DNA from: Acinetobacter ihumii
GTDB taxonomy: Bacteria; Pseudomonadota; Gammaproteobacteria; Pseudomonadales; Moraxellaceae
Assembly: GCF_900625095.1 (NCBI RefSeq)
Contig: NZ_LR130760.1
Coordinates: 2,949,989 to 3,013,988 of the forward strand
Direction of reading: 5' to 3'
DNA: 64,000 bases
In this document: positions 9,385 through 17,190 of the stretch, piece by piece
Numbering within the stretch: the stretch's first letter is position 1
Layout: each line of letters starts with the position of its first letter
Made by a program: the position numbers and the translations under genes
The notes under the pieces: model-generated
Database searches by the model: none
What the model was told of the DNA's origin: nothing
Seen by the model: the letters and a program-made list of their open reading frames with translations, nothing else

Positions 9385-9640
9385 TTGACTCAACCACGCA
9401 TACTTAAAATTTGTCCATTCATTGTTTATCAACAATGAGTTTGAAAAATCTAACCATGTTTTAAAATTTAATCAACAAAAATTCACTTGAATTTTCATAT
9501 TTAATATTTGACTGAACGGTTTAGTTTTTATGAATAATTTGATTTAAAGTTGTTATAAGTATTTCATTTAGAATTTTTTTTAGAAAATCTGAAAAAAGAC
9601 CATATTTTCTAGAAGAATGGTGGTAGTCCATAATATATTT
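9385..9640. other. AT-rich upstream region of oprB
   Basis: No gene is seen here. It is very AT-rich and should hold the minus-strand oprB promoter. Confidence 0.4.
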
Positions 9641-9648
9641 TTAAAGTC

Positions 9649-9678
9649 CCCAGTAAGAAACCTAGATTACTTACTGGG
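9649..9678 (+). terminator. Hairpin before the left island boundary
   Basis: CCCAGTAAG pairs with CTTACTGGG across a 12-nt loop and is followed by a T-rich stretch. No gene ends here now. Its place just before a right-end-like sequence (9697-9723) mirrors the terminator at 15460-15488 before the right end at 15494-15563, so it may be the terminator of a lost upstream element. Confidence 0.5.
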
Positions 9679-9696
9679 TGTATTATATTTCTTATT

Positions 9697-9723
9697 AATG
9701 ACAACTGATGTGTCGCCTGACGG
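9697..9723 (+). repeat. Solo right-end-like sequence (copy of 15537-15563)
   Basis: This 27-bp stretch matches 15537-15563 at 24 positions in the same orientation, sharing the core ATGTGTCGC and the end TGACGG. It therefore looks like the right end of a second element lying immediately outside the left end of the island. Only a hairpin remains upstream of it. Confidence 0.7.
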
Positions 9724-9741
9724 TCCGTTAGGCGACACATC
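9707..9741. repeat. 35-bp palindrome at the left island boundary
   Basis: Two 17-nt arms around a single central T are complementary except for one G-T position. The left arm reads GATGTGTCGCCTGACGG and the right arm is its mirror. It is best explained as a right end and a left end of the same element family abutting each other, and is not followed by a T-run as a terminator would be. Confidence 0.75.
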
Positions 9742-9860
9742 CTCTATCATTTTTGAATTGTTAAACTCAAAAACTTAGCAATCTTTGCGACACATGATGA
9801 GAAAATATAACGACACAGCCCATGTCACTATCACAAAGAAGTGACACATTTGGTGTCATT
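9725..9860 (+). repeat. Left-end motif array of the island
   Basis: The core GCGACACAT occurs at 9732-9740 and 9787-9795, with variants ACGACACAG at 9810-9818 and GTGACACAT at 9841-9849, all in one orientation. A GTGTCATT like that of the right end occurs at 9853-9860. The same core reads in the opposite direction at the right boundary, as expected of transposase-binding sites. Confidence 0.65.
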
Positions 9861-9993
9861 TTGATAAGAGCACATAAATTCATGAAAAGCAGTAATTGTG
9901 AAACTTATGTAAAGTAATTTTAGTTTTTTGTTAAAAATACGTCTGTTTGTAATTAATATATAAAACGAACGGAGCTGATAGCTTATTTTTCAA

Positions 9994-10010
9994 ACGACAA
10001 ATTTTGTCGT
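9994..10010. promoter_or_regulatory. 17-bp perfect palindrome upstream of the Imm11-like gene
   Basis: ACGACAAATTTTGTCGT is a perfect inverted repeat centred on one T, 84 bp before the next start codon. It may be an operator. Its ACGACA half resembles the end-array motif, so it could also be a diverged transposase site. Confidence 0.45.
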
Positions 10011-10094
10011 AGAACTAGAGTGTTTAACTTATAAAAAATAGGCTCAATGCTACTATTCCAGCTCTAACCTTACCAAAACCTAAAAGAGAGAATT

Positions 10095-10802
10095 ATGTCT
10101 GACAAAGTATGGACTACCACTATTATGTTTGATGAAAACTATCGAGTATTTGAATTATCTTTCCCTGGTTTATTTAACTATCCTGAGTTTAATAAACTAA
10201 ATAAAATGGGAGCATCGGCAGAGGAAAAAGAGAAAAAAAATGAAATGACTCAAAAGAGTATAGAAATAATTAAAAGATACCATAAAGCTGAAAAGCTAGA
10301 CCTAGCCAATGTGCCGACTATTTTATATGCACATGGTTTTAGCAAAACAGTTAAATTACCAAGTTTTTTTCGTACCCAAGATGGCTTTGTGATTGTCACT
10401 GAAGCATGTGCAAATGTACTAAAACAATTTCGTTTAGGGGAAAGTGTACTTTATCCATTGTCATTTTTTGATATTCAATTAAATGAACCTGTAAATGCTC
10501 AGACTTACTATTTTTTCAATATTGTTGAGCTAAAAAGCTATTTATGCCCAGAATACTGTACACAAGAGTTGGACAAACGTTCATATACCAAGCATGAAGG
10601 TTACCAACTTTTTAGCTTATACCATGCTGATTATGCTGATTATGCGATAGCAGTAGAGAAAGAAGTTTTAGCATGTGATGTCGATTTATGGCAAGATCCA
10701 GAATTAAATCACTCAATTTTTATGTCTGATGAACTCAAGAAAGCTCTAGATGAAGCTCAATTGAGTGATGCATGGCAATTATTTTTATGTGACCTTAAAT
10801 AA
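10095..10802 (+). CDS. Imm11-like hypothetical protein
   Basis: This encodes a soluble 235-residue protein with no signal peptide or membrane segment. The C-terminal third (VDLWQDPELNHSIFMSDELKKAL region) resembles the pattern of Imm11/DUF1629-type immunity proteins, in which an aromatic residue and an SIF-(M/V)-SDEL motif precede a helix. That match is from memory of the family and not certain. An AGAGAG lies 7 nt before the ATG. No toxin gene accompanies it; if it is an immunity protein it is an orphan. It is intact and lies between the left island boundary and the IS3 element. Confidence 0.6.
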   Translation: MSDKVWTTTIMFDENYRVFELSFPGLFNYPEFNKLNKMGASAEEKEKKNEMTQKSIEIIKRYHKAEKLDLANVPTILYAHGFSKTVKLPSFFRTQDGFVIVTEACANVLKQFRLGESVLYPLSFFDIQLNEPVNAQTYYFFNIVELKSYLCPEYCTQELDKRSYTKHEGYQLFSLYHADYADYAIAVEKEVLACDVDLWQDPELNHSIFMSDELKKALDEAQLSDAWQLFLCDLK

Positions 10803-10945
10803 TAAAATAGATTAGAAATAACTAACATGGCTATTTCGTTTCAAGTACATCATATTTTATGAAGTCAGATTCTTAATTTTTATTTTTTATAATTAGATAG
10901 CTATTTGAGTAGCCACCAAAATTATTGACACACAAAACCATCTTT
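10803..10945. other. Non-coding gap left of the IS
   Basis: All frames contain stops, and nothing here encodes the missing N-terminus of the OLD nuclease gene that resumes on the other side of the IS. Confidence 0.6.
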
Positions 10946-11065
10946 TGGACTGCCACCATTCTCCTAGACAAATATCGTCTATTCTTGGACTGCCACCATT
11001 CTCCTAGACAAATATCGTCTATTCTTGGACTGCCACCATTCTCCTAGACAAATATCGTCTATTCT
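10946..11065 (+). repeat. Three exact tandem copies of the IS3 left end (40 bp each)
   Basis: Units at 10946-10985, 10986-11025 and 11026-11065 are identical. Each starts with TGGACTGCCACC, the inverted repeat that matches the IS right end (TGGACTGCTCCC on the other strand), plus about 10 bp of inner sequence. Only the third copy is needed for a normal IS of 1235 bp. No spacers separate the units, so this is not a CRISPR array. Confidence 0.95.
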
Positions 11066-11086
11066 TTTTGCATAGGAGAGAACCTT

Positions 11087-11371
11087 ATGAGTGGACAACG
11101 ATACACCCCAGAATTTAAAGATGAAGCTGTCAAATTGATTACTGAACGTGGATATTCTGTCACCGATGTTGCAGAACGTTTAGGTGTATCACAGCACAGC
11201 ATTTATAAATGGCTAAAGGCAGTACAGCCTTTACATAATAACTCTGATGAACATGAACTGCTCGAAGCAAAGAAAGAAATTCTACGCCTTAAAAGTCAGC
11301 TCAAACAAACTGAAGAGGAACGGGATATCTTAAAAAAGGCCGCAAGGTACTTTGCAAGCCTGCCCGAGTAA
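11087..11371 (+). CDS. IS3-family transposase OrfA
   Basis: This 94-residue protein has an N-terminal helix-turn-helix (YTPEFKDEAVKLI, VAERLGVSQHSIYKW) that binds the IS ends, and a C-terminal leucine-zipper-like coiled coil (EILRLKSQLKQTEEERDILKK). AGGAGAG precedes the ATG by 7 nt. The run AAAAAAG at 11332-11338 allows a -1 frameshift that fuses it to OrfB to make the active transposase. Confidence 0.93.
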   Translation: MSGQRYTPEFKDEAVKLITERGYSVTDVAERLGVSQHSIYKWLKAVQPLHNNSDEHELLEAKKEILRLKSQLKQTEEERDILKKAARYFASLPE

Positions 11372-11418
11372 AGTATCAATTTATCCTTGAATACAGCCAT
11401 CAATTTAAGATTAAAACG

Positions 11419-12225
11419 ATGTGTCGGGTTCTGAAGATTGCTCGTGCTGGCTATTACGCCTGGTTGCATGAACCTGAATCAGGCAGGACTATTGAAGATA
11501 AGCGCTTATTACAGCTCATCCGTTCTTCTTATGATGCCAGTTATGGTATCTACGGTTATCGTCGCATCACACTGGATCTTAAAGAGCTAGGTGAAAACTG
11601 TGGGCCTAATCGTGTGCTGAAGATCATGAAGAACAATGCCATTGCCGCTGTTCGAGGATATAAGAAGCATAAAAGCTATGGTCGTGGTCGTCCGCAGATT
11701 GTGCCACCTAACCATTTAAATCGAGAGTTTGTTGTAAACACACCTGATACCTCGTGGGTGACTGATATTACCTACATCCGCACTTGGCAAGGCTGGTTAT
11801 ATTTGGCTGTGGTTCTCGATTTATATTCAAGGAAAGTCATCGGTTGGTCAATGAAACCTACGCTTGCCAAGGATATCGTTTTAGATGCAATTCTTATGGC
11901 AGTATGGCGACGCAGACCCAATGAACCTGTGATCATACACTCAGACCAAGGCTCACAATACAGCAGCGGAGACTGGCAGAAATTCTGTCAGAAGCATAAT
12001 TTGGTTCCAAGTATGAGCCGGAGGGGAAACTGTTGGGATAATGCTGTTGCTGAATCCTTTTTTAGCAGCTTAAAGAAGGAAAGAATTAAAAAGCGAATCT
12101 ATAAAACACGAGAAATGGCTCGTGCAGATGTGTTTGATTATATCGAGATGTTTTACAATCGAATCAGGCGTCATTCGCATCTCGATGGGATGAGCCCAGA
12201 AGCATTTGAGGCAGCTTCAAAATGA
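11419..12225 (+). CDS. IS3-family transposase OrfB (integrase domain)
   Basis: This is the catalytic part of the IS3 transposase with the DDE triad visible in WVTDITYI, IIHSDQGSQY and DNAVAESFFSSLK. The ATG at 11419 is one possible start, but the frame is open upstream to the slippery run at 11332-11338, so the functional product is the OrfAB fusion made by -1 frameshifting. Both frames are intact, so the element may still be active. Confidence 0.93.
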   Translation: MCRVLKIARAGYYAWLHEPESGRTIEDKRLLQLIRSSYDASYGIYGYRRITLDLKELGENCGPNRVLKIMKNNAIAAVRGYKKHKSYGRGRPQIVPPNHLNREFVVNTPDTSWVTDITYIRTWQGWLYLAVVLDLYSRKVIGWSMKPTLAKDIVLDAILMAVWRRRPNEPVIIHSDQGSQYSSGDWQKFCQKHNLVPSMSRRGNCWDNAVAESFFSSLKKERIKKRIYKTREMARADVFDYIEMFYNRIRRHSHLDGMSPEAFEAASK

Positions 12226-12260
12226 AGCTGTCTCATGTCTAGGATACTGGGAGCAGTCCA

Positions 12261-13625
12261 GGTTACCCTGGAAGTAAAAATGATCCTAATATTAGTATTT
12301 CCAGTAAGATTGACCAAATTGAGACATTAGGTCATGAAAGTGCAATACGTTTTAAGATTAATAATGATGGTGAAGAGGAAATTAGAATTCCTGAGGGATT
12401 GAATGGACTAGGTTTCAGAAGGTTAATTTCTATTACTTTAACATTGATAGATTTTCGTGAAACTTGGTTACGCAAGAATAAATTAGATCAAGAGCCCATA
12501 GAGCCTTTACATTTAGTTCTTATTGAAGAACCAGAAGCTCATTTACATGCCCAAGTACAGCAAGTCTTTATAAAGAAAGCATATGAGACCTTGTGTCTAG
12601 GTCAACCTAGTCATTGTGGAACACAATTATTGGTAAGTACTCATTCAAGTTATTTAGCTCGAGAACTAGACTTTTCAAATCTGCGTTACTTTAAAAGGAA
12701 AAATAGTGATGCGATACCACATGCAGAAGTAGTAGATCTTTCTAGAACTTTTGATGAAAATTCATCACAGAATGAGAAGTTTGTAACTCGATATATTAGA
12801 ACTACTCATTGCGATTTATTTTTTGCAAATGGGGTTATCTTAGTCGAAGGCGATGCTGAAAGGTTATTATTACCGCATTTCATTAAGAATCACTTTCCTA
12901 AACTTAATAGCAGTTATATCTCTATACTCTCAGTTGGGGGAGCGCATGCACATCGATTAAAAAATTTAATTGAAAAACTTGCCTTACCGTGTTTGATTAT
13001 TACAGATCTAGATTCAGTTAGAATGGAAATTCAGACGGATGAAGATGGGAATATTAAAATGAATAATAATAATAATGCTGAAAAAGTAAAATATAAAAAG
13101 TGTGTACCTTTACCTAATGCAAATCAATTAACAAATAATGATACTTTAAAAACATGGTTTCCTATCAAGGAGAAAATTGATGATTTGTTAAGTTTAAAAT
13201 ATGAAGACAAAACTAATGGTAATATAAGGGTAAGTTATCAGACTCAAGTTTCTTTGAATTTTAATGATGAAAATAAAATAGTATTTCCTTACACATTTGA
13301 GGAGTCTATTTATTTTGAAAATAGAACTTGGATCAACACTATTTTTAAAAAAGATGTTGATAAAGATGATCCTCGTATAAAAGCGACTGGCGTTTTGTTA
13401 AAAATGATGAAAGCTGAAGGTTGTGAGGATTTTAATGATTTTAGACAGAGTATTTTTTCAGCCCTAGAAAGCAATAAAGTTGATATGGCTATGGATTTAA
13501 TTTATGGTCTGGAGCCAAAGGATTTAAAAACACCAAGATATATTGATGAGGGGTTAACTTGGCTAGAAAATAAAATATTAGGTATTGACGATTTAGCGCA
13601 AGGAGAAGCTAATGAAGTCTGTTAA
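12261..13625 (+). pseudogene. 5'-truncated OLD-family nuclease (GajA-like)
   Basis: The reading frame is open from the IS right end (GYPGSKNDPNISI onward) to 13625. It contains the second half of an OLD nuclease: the ABC signature-like NGLGFRRLI, Walker B LVLIEEPEAHLH, the H-loop STHSS, and a Toprim domain with VEGDAE and TDLDSV. The N-terminal part with Walker A is missing, and nothing left of the IS supplies it, so the ATPase cannot work. Paired with a downstream UvrD-like helicase whose start overlaps it by 14 bp, it matches the GajA-GajB order of Gabija anti-phage systems. An internal TTG at 12399 could start a shorter peptide but is unlikely to be functional. Confidence 0.85.
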
Positions 13626-15453
13626 TTCTTTAGTTTTAGAAGATTTAATATTTGATTATGTATCTTCATCTCCTCCACAAAGTTTCATTCTATATGCAGG
13701 TGCAGGTGCTGGAAAAACCCATACATTACATCAGGTATTAAATAAAATAAAGGAAGATATTCTTTTATCTCTTGGTAGAGAAAATAAAAAACTTGCTGTT
13801 ATAACATATACAAATGCTGCCTGTGATGAAATTAAAGAGCGGGTAAATTTTGATAATAATTTTTTTGTCAGTACAATACATAGCTTTGCTTGGAGTTTAA
13901 TATCACCCTTTACAAAGGAGATTAAAGATATTATTAAAGAGAATTTGAAGGAAATTATTAATGAAGAGGAAAAGGCATTAAAAAAATCTAGAGATTTAAA
14001 TAATAAAACCAGTATCGGTAGACAAGAGAGAATTAGGAAGTCTTTAAAAAGATTGTCTTCATTAGAATCAACTAGATGCTTTAATTACAATCCAAATTAT
14101 TCAAATGTTGAAGAAAGTTCATTAGAACACTCAGAAGTTATAGACATCTTTTCAAAATTATTAGTAGAAAAGAAGTCATTTAGAAAAATTTTGGTGAATA
14201 AATTTCCTATTCTATTTTTAGATGAAGCTCAAGATACCTATGAAAAAGTTATTGATGCATTAGTCCAAACGCAAATTGAATTTCATAGTCAGTTTGTAAT
14301 AGGGTTATTTGGTGATAATATGCAGCGAATTTTTACTAATAATAAGAAAGATTTAAGTAAGTTTATTCCTGAAAATTGGAAACGCCCAGAAAAGATTGAG
14401 AACTGGAGATGTCCGAAAAGAGTAGTGACATTAATTAATAAAGTAAGATTCGATGCCGATAAATTTCAACAAGAATCTAAAGTTAATCATAATGGATTTG
14501 CTCGCTGTTTAATTGTTGATACAAATAAGCCGAATTTAGATAAATTGTTAGTTGAAGATGAAATATGCAAAACAATGAGAGAAATAACCAATGATGATAA
14601 ATGGAATATAAGGTCTGAGATAAAAACCTTAATTTTAGAGCATCACATGGCTGCAACTCGTTCTGGATTTCATAAGTTCTATAAACCATTATATGATTCG
14701 GCATTACGAAGTAAATTGAGTGCCGCTGATACTCAGTCTTTAAGATTTTTAGTGGGTACTTTTTGTGAATTTATTAACTCTGTAAAATCTAAAAATAACT
14801 TTAATATCATAAGGATATTGAGGAGTAGTTCAGATATTTTTCTTGATTTCTCTACTGTGGAAGATCAGTTGAGTTATTTGAAAAATATAAGAGATAAAAA
14901 AAATGAGTTGTTTGATCTCTTGATGGATAGTAGTAACTCTATAAAGATTATTCTCAATTATATTTATCAGACTAACCTTTTGAACATTCCACCATTATTA
15001 ATACAGGCATTAATTTTAGATAATTATGCTGTAGATGCAGACAGTAGCTCCTCCGAACTTATTGCGTATAGTCAAGCCTTAGATGCAAAAATAGATCAAC
15101 TATTTAAATATGCATCTTATATAGATGGAAGTTCGGCATTCGATACTCATCAAGGAGTTAAAGGATTGCAGTTTGAGAGGGTCATGGCGATATTAGATGA
15201 TGATGAAGCTGGAGGTTTTTTATTTAACTATGATAAATTTTTAGGTATTAAAAGTTTAAGTGATAGTGATAAAAAGAACGAAGCTCAAGGAGAGGATAAT
15301 GCATTGTCTCGCACTCGTAGACTTTTCTATGTAATTTGTAGTAGAGCTGAGAAGAGTTTAGCTGTGGTTTGCTATACGAAAAACTCTGAGCTTTTAAAGG
15401 GTAAATTAATTGAAAAAGAATGGTTCGATGAAAGTGAAATACATTTAATTTAA
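13612..15453 (+). CDS. UvrD/Rep-like helicase (GajB-like)
   Basis: This is a 613-residue superfamily 1 helicase. Walker A is GAGAGKT (residues 30-36), motif Ia is TYTNAACDEI, the next motif STIHSFAW, Walker B FLDEAQDT, motif III LFGDNMQRIF, motif V DTHQGVKGLQFERV, and motif VI RRLFYVICSRAEK. All core motifs are present, so the helicase looks intact. It is somewhat longer than the well-known Bacillus GajB. The start ATG lies inside the end of the truncated GajA-like gene after GGAG, implying translational coupling. In Gabija, GajB senses DNA intermediates and works with GajA; here its partner is broken, so defence is probably lost. Confidence 0.85.
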   Translation: MKSVNSLVLEDLIFDYVSSSPPQSFILYAGAGAGKTHTLHQVLNKIKEDILLSLGRENKKLAVITYTNAACDEIKERVNFDNNFFVSTIHSFAWSLISPFTKEIKDIIKENLKEIINEEEKALKKSRDLNNKTSIGRQERIRKSLKRLSSLESTRCFNYNPNYSNVEESSLEHSEVIDIFSKLLVEKKSFRKILVNKFPILFLDEAQDTYEKVIDALVQTQIEFHSQFVIGLFGDNMQRIFTNNKKDLSKFIPENWKRPEKIENWRCPKRVVTLINKVRFDADKFQQESKVNHNGFARCLIVDTNKPNLDKLLVEDEICKTMREITNDDKWNIRSEIKTLILEHHMAATRSGFHKFYKPLYDSALRSKLSAADTQSLRFLVGTFCEFINSVKSKNNFNIIRILRSSSDIFLDFSTVEDQLSYLKNIRDKKNELFDLLMDSSNSIKIILNYIYQTNLLNIPPLLIQALILDNYAVDADSSSSELIAYSQALDAKIDQLFKYASYIDGSSAFDTHQGVKGLQFERVMAILDDDEAGGFLFNYDKFLGIKSLSDSDKKNEAQGEDNALSRTRRLFYVICSRAEKSLAVVCYTKNSELLKGKLIEKEWFDESEIHLI

Positions 15454-15459
15454 ATAAAT

Positions 15460-15488
15460 AAAAAATCCGACTAAACGTCGGATTTTTT
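15460..15488. terminator. Bidirectional terminator at the right island edge
   Basis: AAAAAATCCGAC pairs with GTCGGATTTTTT across a 5-nt loop, giving A- and T-runs on both sides. It ends the helicase transcript and can also stop the convergent nrdB transcript. Confidence 0.88.
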
Positions 15489-15493
15489 ATTTC

Positions 15494-15563
15494 AGTGTCA
15501 TTACATGTGTCGCGTAATGTCGTTACATGTGTCGTAAATGTCAACTCATGTGTCGCGTGACGG
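15494..15563 (+). repeat. Right-end motif array of the island
   Basis: The core ATGTGTCGC occurs at 15505-15513 and 15548-15556, with ATGTGTCGT at 15527-15535, giving a regular 21-22 bp spacing. An AGTGTCATT lies at 15494-15502. This regular, one-way array mirrors the left array and ends in TGACGG, 13 bp from the nrdB stop codon. Confidence 0.68.
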
Positions 15564-15576
15564 CGGAGATTTTAAC

Positions 15577-16860
15577 TTACCAGCTCAACGCCCCACCAGT
15601 CTGATAATCTGTCACACGAGTCTCGAAGAAATTCTTCTCTTTACGCAAATCCATCATTTCAGACATCCATTGGAATGGATTATTTACACCTGGATACTGT
15701 TCAGGTAAACCAAGCTGAGCCAAACGACGGTTACAGATGAATTTTAAATATTCTTCCATCATCGCTGCATTCATGCCTAATACACCACGTGGCATCGTGT
15801 CACGCGCATATTCGATTTCAAGCAAGGTACCTTCAAGAATCATTTGAATGACTTCTTGTTGGAACTCGGCTGTCCACAAATGCGGATTCTCGATCTTGAT
15901 TTGGTTAATCATATCGATACCAAAGTTCACATGCATGGATTCATCACGCAAAATGTACTGGAACTGTTCAGAAACACCGTTCATTTTATTACGACGACCC
16001 ATACTCAAAATTTGACTAAAGCCGCAGTAGAAGAAAATTCCCTCAAGTACACAATAAAATGCAATCAGATTACGTAATAATTGCTGATCAGTTTCAGGTG
16101 TGCCTGTTTCAAATTTTGGATCACTCAAAGATTGCGTATATTTCAAGCCCCAAGCTGCTTTACGCGCCACACTTGGAATCTCATGATACATGTTGAAGAT
16201 TTCGCCTTCATCCATACCCAAAGATTCAATACAATATTGATAGGCATGCGTATGAATCGCTTCTTCAAATGCCTGACGTAAAATGTACTGACGACATTCA
16301 GGATTGGTAATTAAACGATAAATCGCCAGAACCAAGTTATTGGCAACTAAAGAATCCGCAGTCGAGAAAAAGCCAAGATTACGTTTAATAATAATACGTT
16401 CATCTTCAGTCAAACCATTTTCAGACTTCCATAATGCAATATCATGGTTCATGTTGACTTCTTGCGGCATCCAGTGGTTGGCACACCCATCCAGATATTT
16501 TTGCCACGCCCATTCGTACTTAAATGGCACTAACTGGTTTAAGTCCGCACGACAGTTGATCATGGCTTTATCATCAACTTGTACGCGATTTGCACCCGTT
16601 TCAAGCTCTTCCAGACCCACTGTAATATCCAGATTTTTTAAGGATTCAGATGCTCGAGCCACCGAATCGGTTGAATCTGTTGATCGGCTGGTAGCGGTTC
16701 CAGCGGGTTGTACATTTGCCACACGCGGCGATGATGGCTCTGCATCAGATACCAGCGGCGCAGTTGGCGCTTTTTGCGGTTCGACGGGCGCAGACTTGTG
16801 TTCAGGTGCAGCCGGTTTTTGCGAATCATCTTCGAAATCGTCCCAACTCAGGATAGACAT
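15577..16860 (-). CDS. nrdB: Class Ia ribonucleotide reductase beta subunit
   Basis: NrdB carries the diferric-tyrosyl radical cofactor that NrdA uses to make deoxyribonucleotides. The conserved ferritin-like core begins near residue 95 ([19 protein letters not shown]) and shows the iron-ligand helices ([28 protein letters not shown]). The first 90 or so residues are a Pro/Ala/Ser-rich linker not present in the E. coli protein, which is about 375 residues; here the total is 427. The ATG at 16860 starts MSILSWDDF; a TTG at 16866 is in frame but less likely. The C-terminal tail that docks into NrdA is present. Confidence 0.93.
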   Translation of the reverse strand: MSILSWDDFEDDSQKPAAPEHKSAPVEPQKAPTAPLVSDAEPSSPRVANVQPAGTATSRSTDSTDSVARASESLKNLDITVGLEELETGANRVQVDDKAMINCRADLNQLVPFKYEWAWQKYLDGCANHWMPQEVNMNHDIALWKSENGLTEDERIIIKRNLGFFSTADSLVANNLVLAIYRLITNPECRQYILRQAFEEAIHTHAYQYCIESLGMDEGEIFNMYHEIPSVARKAAWGLKYTQSLSDPKFETGTPETDQQLLRNLIAFYCVLEGIFFYCGFSQILSMGRRNKMNGVSEQFQYILRDESMHVNFGIDMINQIKIENPHLWTAEFQQEVIQMILEGTLLEIEYARDTMPRGVLGMNAAMMEEYLKFICNRRLAQLGLPEQYPGVNNPFQWMSEMMDLRKEKNFFETRVTDYQTGGALSW

Positions 16861-17001
16861 AATCAAATTCTCTCTTCGTTGTTAATATCTTTATCGACAC
16901 CTTTCTACGAAGATGCCATTACTATACGCTTATTATGTGTAAGCAAAATTAAGTTTTGTCGATAGATGTTCTAAAATTATTCAATAGAACCTATATCCCC
17001 A

Positions 17002-17130
17002 CTACTTATTTTGATTACGCTGTTGATTACGAATCTTAAAAAAAGCGTAAACCATAGGCGCGTAAAAGAATAAAAAGGCAAAAATCAGTACAGCTAGACC
17101 TAATGTGTAGTTATGACTGAGATGTAACAT
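17002..17130 (-). CDS. 42-residue single-pass membrane peptide between nrdA and nrdB
   Basis: The minus strand reads MLHLSHNYTLGLAVL... with one strongly hydrophobic helix (about residues 9-31) and a basic, polar tail ending KIRNQQRNQNK. AAGG lies about 8 nt before the ATG, and the frame ends in TAG at 17002. It is located between nrdA and nrdB in the same direction and is probably co-transcribed. No function is known; hydrophobic helix plus good ribosome site make it a credible small protein. Confidence 0.6.
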   Translation of the reverse strand: MLHLSHNYTLGLAVLIFAFLFFYAPMVYAFFKIRNQQRNQNK

Positions 17131-17190
17131 GATCTTTACCTTTTATTGTGCAAGGAAATATTGTTCTGATATTTCCTTGCGTGTTCGTCA

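Larger units (their letters stand above)
11026..12260 (+). mobile_element. IS3-family insertion sequence
   Basis: The element is about 1235 bp with imperfect inverted repeats starting TGGACTGC at both ends, two overlapping reading frames and a slippery run. Two extra left-end copies precede it. No target duplication is seen: the left flank ends ACCATCTT and the right flank begins GGTTACCC. The right flank is inside a nuclease gene while the left flank is not, so a deletion or recombination event took place at this IS. Confidence 0.92.
9707..15563. mobile_element. Putative defence-carrying transposon downstream of nrdB
   Basis: About 5.9 kb of AT-rich accessory DNA is bounded by arrays of the same 9-bp core in opposite orientation: GCGACACAT-type sites on the left and ATGTGTCGC-type sites on the right. 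Multiple oriented transposase-binding sites at each end are characteristic of Tn7-like and Tn5053-like (Mu-type DDE) transposons. The right end lies 13 bp beyond the nrdB stop codon, comparable with Tn7 beside glmS. No tns or tni genes are present. The IS3 copy inside lacks a target duplication, so an IS-linked deletion could have removed them. Family and exact termini are inference. Confidence 0.45.

Noticed and set aside
9707..9741. The long palindrome as an intrinsic terminator
   Set aside because: No T-run follows on either strand, and its arms match transposon-end-like motifs repeated elsewhere.
10946..11065. Three direct repeats that might look like a CRISPR array
   Set aside because: The 40-bp units are contiguous with no spacers, and each is the terminal sequence of the adjoining IS3 element.
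11332..11338. Apparent frameshift between the two IS3 frames as a sign of inactivation
   Set aside because: The AAAAAAG run is the usual -1 programmed frameshift site that makes the OrfAB transposase.
12399..13625. The nuclease fragment as a complete short gene starting at TTG 12399
   Set aside because: Homologous-looking sequence continues in frame upstream to the IS end at 12261, and the Walker A region is missing, so this is a truncated gene.
16340..16885. Long plus-strand open frame opposite nrdB
   Set aside because: It is an antisense shadow of nrdB with no ribosome site or recognisable domain.
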